Shown piece after piece: positions 6,283-10,000 of a stretch of DNA of 10,000 bases. Numbering within the stretch: the first letter of the stretch is position 1; every line of letters starts with the position of its first letter. Under the pieces are notes generated by a model, which was not told where the DNA came from, ran no database searches, and worked only from the letters and a program-made list of their open reading frames with translations. A program made the translations under genes and the position numbers. The stretch covers positions 1 through 10,000 of the forward strand of contig JAIWNQ010000163.1 of the NCBI GenBank assembly GCA_020216745.1, read 5' to 3'. The stretch comes from Candidatus Hydrogenedens sp. (GTDB lineage: Bacteria; Hydrogenedentota; Hydrogenedentia; Hydrogenedentales; Hydrogenedentaceae).

Positions 6283-9200
6283 TCAGGTATATTTTGCTTC
6301 GGGATGGAATGAAATTATAGCGGCTGTTGTGGATGTAGGTATGAATTGTCCTGAGTCTAATACATTTACACCGATAGGGTTCCCTCCGCCAAGGATGATG
6401 AGGATTTCTTTGTTCATTTGTATATTTGTTATTCCAGGATATCCGGGGGACCAACGTCTTCCCTGGTCTTGAGGTATGTGAAGTAAATCACGTAAATGTT
6501 GGTGGATATATTCCGCCGTGTCTTCTGCAATACGGTCACCCAATCCTTGTAAAAACAGACAGGATTCATTGTCTCCCTGTTTTTTAAATTGTTTCAATCC
6601 CTCTTCTATGTTTGGTCCGGCTGTAGTTATTTGTATTCCGACGACATCCCATTCGGTATCTTCTAATGGACGGAAGTATTGGGCACCGGAAACGGTATCT
6701 TTTTCACCTGCGCCAATAACGACAGTAAACTCGATTTTTCCAAGGAGTTCCTCCGGTTTTTGGGGATTAAATACGAGTAGCCAATCGCCATCAGATTTTG
6801 CGGGGAATAGACCGTAGATACCTTGTGGTTCAAGCCAATGATTTTTTTCAGCAATTTCAATCCATTTATTGAAAAGATGTTCTAATTCTTTGGATGAATG
6901 ACCTGCTTTTTGTTGACTTGTTTTGCCCCCAAATTTCCAATTAAGAGAAAATAGGGTATTTTTATCGATGTATTGTCTGAATTGTGATAATGTTGTGCGA
7001 AATACCTTGCTTCGGAATCGTGGTTGTTCTGGATAGTTTGGGAATGGTACTTTAATAACTCGTCTCGGTAGTTGTTGTAGTTTCTGTTCCTCTTCTTGTA
7101 ATCGTCGTGTGGCTTGAAGATATCGTTGTTTTAGTTGTTCTTTATTTTGTTGGAACAATTTATCTCGTGTTTCTTGGGAGGTTGTAAGTTGATTCATAAT
7201 ATTGACACCATCCATCGCAGTTCGGCAGTAGAAGACATCTCCGCGTATGTTTTTTATGTCTTCTTGCCCCATCATAGCGACGAATGCAGTATGTCTCGGT
7301 GTTACTGCTGCACCACCGATTAGAATAGGAATATTTAGGTTTTGTTCTTTAGTCATCCGCGCTACCGTTATCATGTGGTTAGCGGTTTGTACCAAGAGTG
7401 CAGACATGCCAATAGCATCTGCATGATGTTTTTTGGCATGGTCGATAAAATCTTGTAAGGGTACCATTACACCTAAATCTATGACTTTGTAACCGTAATT
7501 TTCTAACAGGGTTTTTGTCAAATCTTTTCCAATTGAGTGTACATCTTGATATACAGTGCCGAGTATAATCGTTCCACGAGTTGTGTCTGTCTCTTTGTTT
7601 TGTTGTTCTTGTCTTGCTTTGTATCGCAGGTATGCTTCTATGAAGCCCATAGCTTGTTTCATAACGTCGGCGGAACGAAGTAAATGTGGTAGAGAAACTT
7701 CACCTTTCCCGAATAAATCACCGAGTTCCTGCATTGAGGGCATAAGATATTCACTAATGAATGCTAATGGTTCGTGTTTTTCGAGTGCTTTTGCTACTTG
7801 TGGAACAATTAAATCCTGGTATTCGTATGCAAATCCATGAAACGTTATGGTTCCTTTTTCTCGTTCTTTATACCCGTCTTTTATCTTTTCACATATTGAT
7901 TTTTCTAATGGTAGTTCATCATAGTTGTTCTTTTTTACAGTTTCTTTTTGTTTCAATGATAGGGAACGCTCTTCAAGGATAGTGAATGCTTCCATATCCC
8001 GTTCAAATATGATTTTTTTTGCAAGTTGATAATCTTCAGGGTCTAAATTTTCTACAAAGACATAATGCTGTGGATTTAGGATAGCGGAGTGTAATCCTCG
8101 CTTACGTGCCTCATCTAAAAATACAGATGTTAGTACTTTACGCATATGTGGTTTTTGTGCCAATCCATTTGTAAGATTTCCGACACCAATAATTGTAAGT
8201 GCTTCTGGAATCATTTTTCGGACGTGTTCAATCCCATGCAAAGTTTCAAGGGCATAATTTAGGTTTTCTTCAGGTTCCGCACCAATTGGAAATACATTGA
8301 CATCAATAAATAGGCGGTCTGGAGTTACTCCATAAGCTTTGGCACGGGTTACGATTTCGTTTGCCAGCATGAATTTTCTTTCAGACACATCTGCTGGACC
8401 TTTAGAATCTGTGCATAAAGCCACATAGAAACAGCCGAAATCGTTCGTTTTTGAAAGGAGAAAATCGAGTTTTGTTATGCTTGGTTCTATTTCTTCGAGG
8501 GAGATAGAGTTTAGAATAGGGATACCTGCATAATATTTTATTGCTTCCACCAAAGCCTCTGGTTGGAAGGAATCAATAGAAAGAGCACCTTTGATATCGG
8601 CGCTAATTTGATGGACAACTTTACACAAGGTATCCACAGTATTTACTTGATTTGAATCCATGCATACATCAATAATTGAACAGCCTAAATCGTCAATTTG
8701 CTCATGGGCAATATTTTCCAGAGCATCCATATCAATACCTGTATCAGTTTCTACTGCTTCCCGAACTTTTTTTGACCCACGGACATTAAGTCGTTCTCCA
8801 ATACGTATTAAATCGCGGGAAGCATCTAACGGAACTGCTTTTTGAACACCTGCAATAAAAACCTCTTTTGAGGGTTGTCGTGGAGTAGGCTTTTTATCTT
8901 TTAATCGTTCGACCAATTCACCAATATGTTCAGGTCTTGTTCCACAACACCCGCCCACAATGTTAAGTCCGTATTCTAATGTGAGTGTACTTAAAATATC
9001 AGCAAAAGGTTTAGGTTCAAAACGGAATACCGTCTTCCCTGCTTCGGAGATGGGCAACCCAGCGTTTGGGATGGTACTTAGAGGGACATGAGCATATCGT
9101 GATAGTTTCTCGATAGCTGGTCGCATAAGGTCAGGTCCGATGGAACAGTTAATCCCAAAAACATCTATTCCTAATGCTTCAATACTGAGTAATGCTGAAT

Positions 9201-9909
9201 GGATGTCTGTATTGAATATTTGCATTCGAGCATGCATATCTACTGTAACTTGAGCAATGATAGGCAATACTTTGCCACATGCCTGCATAGCGTCCCGTGC
9301 CCCGAAAATTCCAGCTTTTAATTCCAATACATCTTGTTGGGTTTCAAATAAAATGACATCAACCCCGCCATCAATTAAGCCTTTTGTTTGTATTCGAAAA
9401 TTTTCGCGAATATCTTCAAATGTGGATTGTGTTAACCCTGCACGAGAAAAAGTGAGCACGCGGTTAGAAGGTCCTATGGAACCTAAAACAAAGAGAGGTC
9501 TACCATCATAGCGAGGAGATTGACAATATTCTTTTCGGGCTTCGCATGCAATTTCCGCACCTCGTCGGCTCAGATAATAACTCCATTCTTTGTGAGTTAA
9601 TTTTTGTAGTGTTAGATTATAAGGATTGGATGGAAATATGTTTGTATTCAATGCTGAAAAATCATATTCGGATAATCGAAATGCAGAAGAGCCGAATGTA
9701 TTTGTCTCAACAGCAGAGGAGCCGACTTCAAAATAAGTGCGGTGAATTGCTCTTATTGCATCTGGAGCCGAAAAATTTATCAGGTCGGTGAGCATTCGGT
9801 AGGGTTCGCCTCCATAATACTCTGCGCCGAGCCCAAGGTCTTGAATTAAAGTTCCAGTGGCTCCATCAATAATTAATATTTTTTCTTTTATGTATTGTGT
9901 AAATTGCAT
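6283..9909 (-). CDS. metH: Cobalamin-dependent methionine synthase
   Basis: A complete 1208-residue MetH, close to the usual size of about 1200-1230. It transfers a methyl group from 5-methyltetrahydrofolate through cobalamin to homocysteine, giving methionine in the cytoplasm. Domains in order: homocysteine-binding barrel, about 1-335 (DGATGT at 15-20; zinc cysteines 255, 321 and 322 in GINCS and VGGCCG); pterin-binding barrel, about 350-630 (IRIGERLNVRGS at 368-379); cobalamin cap, about 660-765; cobalamin-binding Rossmann domain, about 775-905, with DVHSIG at 789-794 where His791 is the cobalt ligand; and the C-terminal S-adenosylmethionine reactivation domain, about 955-1208, with RWSPGYP at 1152-1158 and a closing FHPEAKY. 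All key residues are present, so it should be active where B12 is available. The start at 9909 matches the family N-terminus; the ribosome site is weak (GAGA seven bases upstream). Confidence 0.98.
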   Translation of the reverse strand: MQFTQYIKEKILIIDGATGTLIQDLGLGAEYYGGEPYRMLTDLINFSAPDAIRAIHRTYFEVGSSAVETNTFGSSAFRLSEYDFSALNTNIFPSNPYNLTLQKLTHKEWSYYLSRRGAEIACEARKEYCQSPRYDGRPLFVLGSIGPSNRVLTFSRAGLTQSTFEDIRENFRIQTKGLIDGGVDVILFETQQDVLELKAGIFGARDAMQACGKVLPIIAQVTVDMHARMQIFNTDIHSALLSIEALGIDVFGINCSIGPDLMRPAIEKLSRYAHVPLSTIPNAGLPISEAGKTVFRFEPKPFADILSTLTLEYGLNIVGGCCGTRPEHIGELVERLKDKKPTPRQPSKEVFIAGVQKAVPLDASRDLIRIGERLNVRGSKKVREAVETDTGIDMDALENIAHEQIDDLGCSIIDVCMDSNQVNTVDTLCKVVHQISADIKGALSIDSFQPEALVEAIKYYAGIPILNSISLEEIEPSITKLDFLLSKTNDFGCFYVALCTDSKGPADVSERKFMLANEIVTRAKAYGVTPDRLFIDVNVFPIGAEPEENLNYALETLHGIEHVRKMIPEALTIIGVGNLTNGLAQKPHMRKVLTSVFLDEARKRGLHSAILNPQHYVFVENLDPEDYQLAKKIIFERDMEAFTILEERSLSLKQKETVKKNNYDELPLEKSICEKIKDGYKEREKGTITFHGFAYEYQDLIVPQVAKALEKHEPLAFISEYLMPSMQELGDLFGKGEVSLPHLLRSADVMKQAMGFIEAYLRYKARQEQQNKETDTTRGTIILGTVYQDVHSIGKDLTKTLLENYGYKVIDLGVMVPLQDFIDHAKKHHADAIGMSALLVQTANHMITVARMTKEQNLNIPILIGGAAVTPRHTAFVAMMGQEDIKNIRGDVFYCRTAMDGVNIMNQLTTSQETRDKLFQQNKEQLKQRYLQATRRLQEEEQKLQQLPRRVIKVPFPNYPEQPRFRSKVFRTTLSQFRQYIDKNTLFSLNWKFGGKTSQQKAGHSSKELEHLFNKWIEIAEKNHWLEPQGIYGLFPAKSDGDWLLVFNPQKPEELLGKIEFTVVIGAGEKDTVSGAQYFRPLEDTEWDVVGIQITTAGPNIEEGLKQFKKQGDNESCLFLQGLGDRIAEDTAEYIHQHLRDLLHIPQDQGRRWSPGYPGITNIQMNKEILIILGGGNPIGVNVLDSGQFIPTSTTAAIISFHPEAKYT

Positions 9910-10000
9910 GGAAGTTTCTCATATATTTGGGGAGAATTTGGATAAAATCATATCACAAATGAACGTTGAAATGATGTGTTTCTTATTCTTGTTTTGTTGT
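9910..10000 (-). promoter_or_regulatory. metH leader, truncated by window edge
   Basis: Only 91 bp upstream of metH are present. A TATGAT word on the minus strand (9947-9952) lies about 37 bases before the start codon and could be a -10 box, with no clear -35. The available leader is too short to judge a cobalamin or S-adenosylmethionine/S-adenosylhomocysteine riboswitch. Confidence 0.25.

Noticed and set aside
6062..6454. Open frames crossing the tRNA on both strands, with peptides such as GGIGRHAWFRSMCSQGHRG
   Set aside because: These are the familiar spurious translations of a tRNA-Leu gene and overlap the end of metH.

Overview
This is an AT-rich bacterial segment with five protein genes (one cut by the window edge), one tRNA gene and one short gene remnant. 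The lineage is uncertain. A TPR-containing SGNH hydrolase beside a secreted DUF6599-like protein, and an aldo/keto reductase carrying iron-sulfur clusters, would suit an uncultured Gram-negative anaerobe or facultative anaerobe from a planctomycete-, Hydrogenedentes- or Acidobacteria-like group. That placement is inference from remembered family distribution, not from a marker gene.

Layout. Positions 1-2507 hold a leftward two-gene operon: a DUF6599-like exported protein followed, with a one-base stop/start overlap, by a membrane-anchored SGNH hydrolase that runs off the left edge. A 135 bp divergent spacer separates it from a rightward aldo/keto reductase with two C-terminal cysteine clusters (2643-3752). 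Next on the same strand is a large, probably exported, protein of 690 residues (3818-5890). It combines stem-like repeats, including three near-identical 99 bp tandem units, with about seven LVIVD-like beta-propeller blades. A 28-34 codon remnant (to 6002) repeats the last codons of the aldo/keto reductase. From the right come a complete cobalamin-dependent methionine synthase metH (9909-6283) and, downstream of it on the same strand, tRNA-Leu(CAG) (6201-6118). The two sets of genes converge at about 6003-6117.

The most notable signal is a perfect 50 bp direct repeat: the 3' end of the aldo/keto reductase gene (3696-3745) occurs again at 5940-5989, so the two copies bracket the repeat/propeller gene. 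That gene also has a base and codon style unlike its neighbours: a purine-rich coding strand and ATA as the usual isoleucine codon. Together these suggest that the roughly 2.2 kb module was inserted into, or duplicated together with, the 3' end of the reductase gene. No integrase or transposase is visible.

The genes do not form one pathway. MetH is one-carbon/methionine housekeeping, the tRNA is translation machinery, and the hydrolase/DUF6599 pair and the propeller protein look like envelope or surface functions of unknown role.
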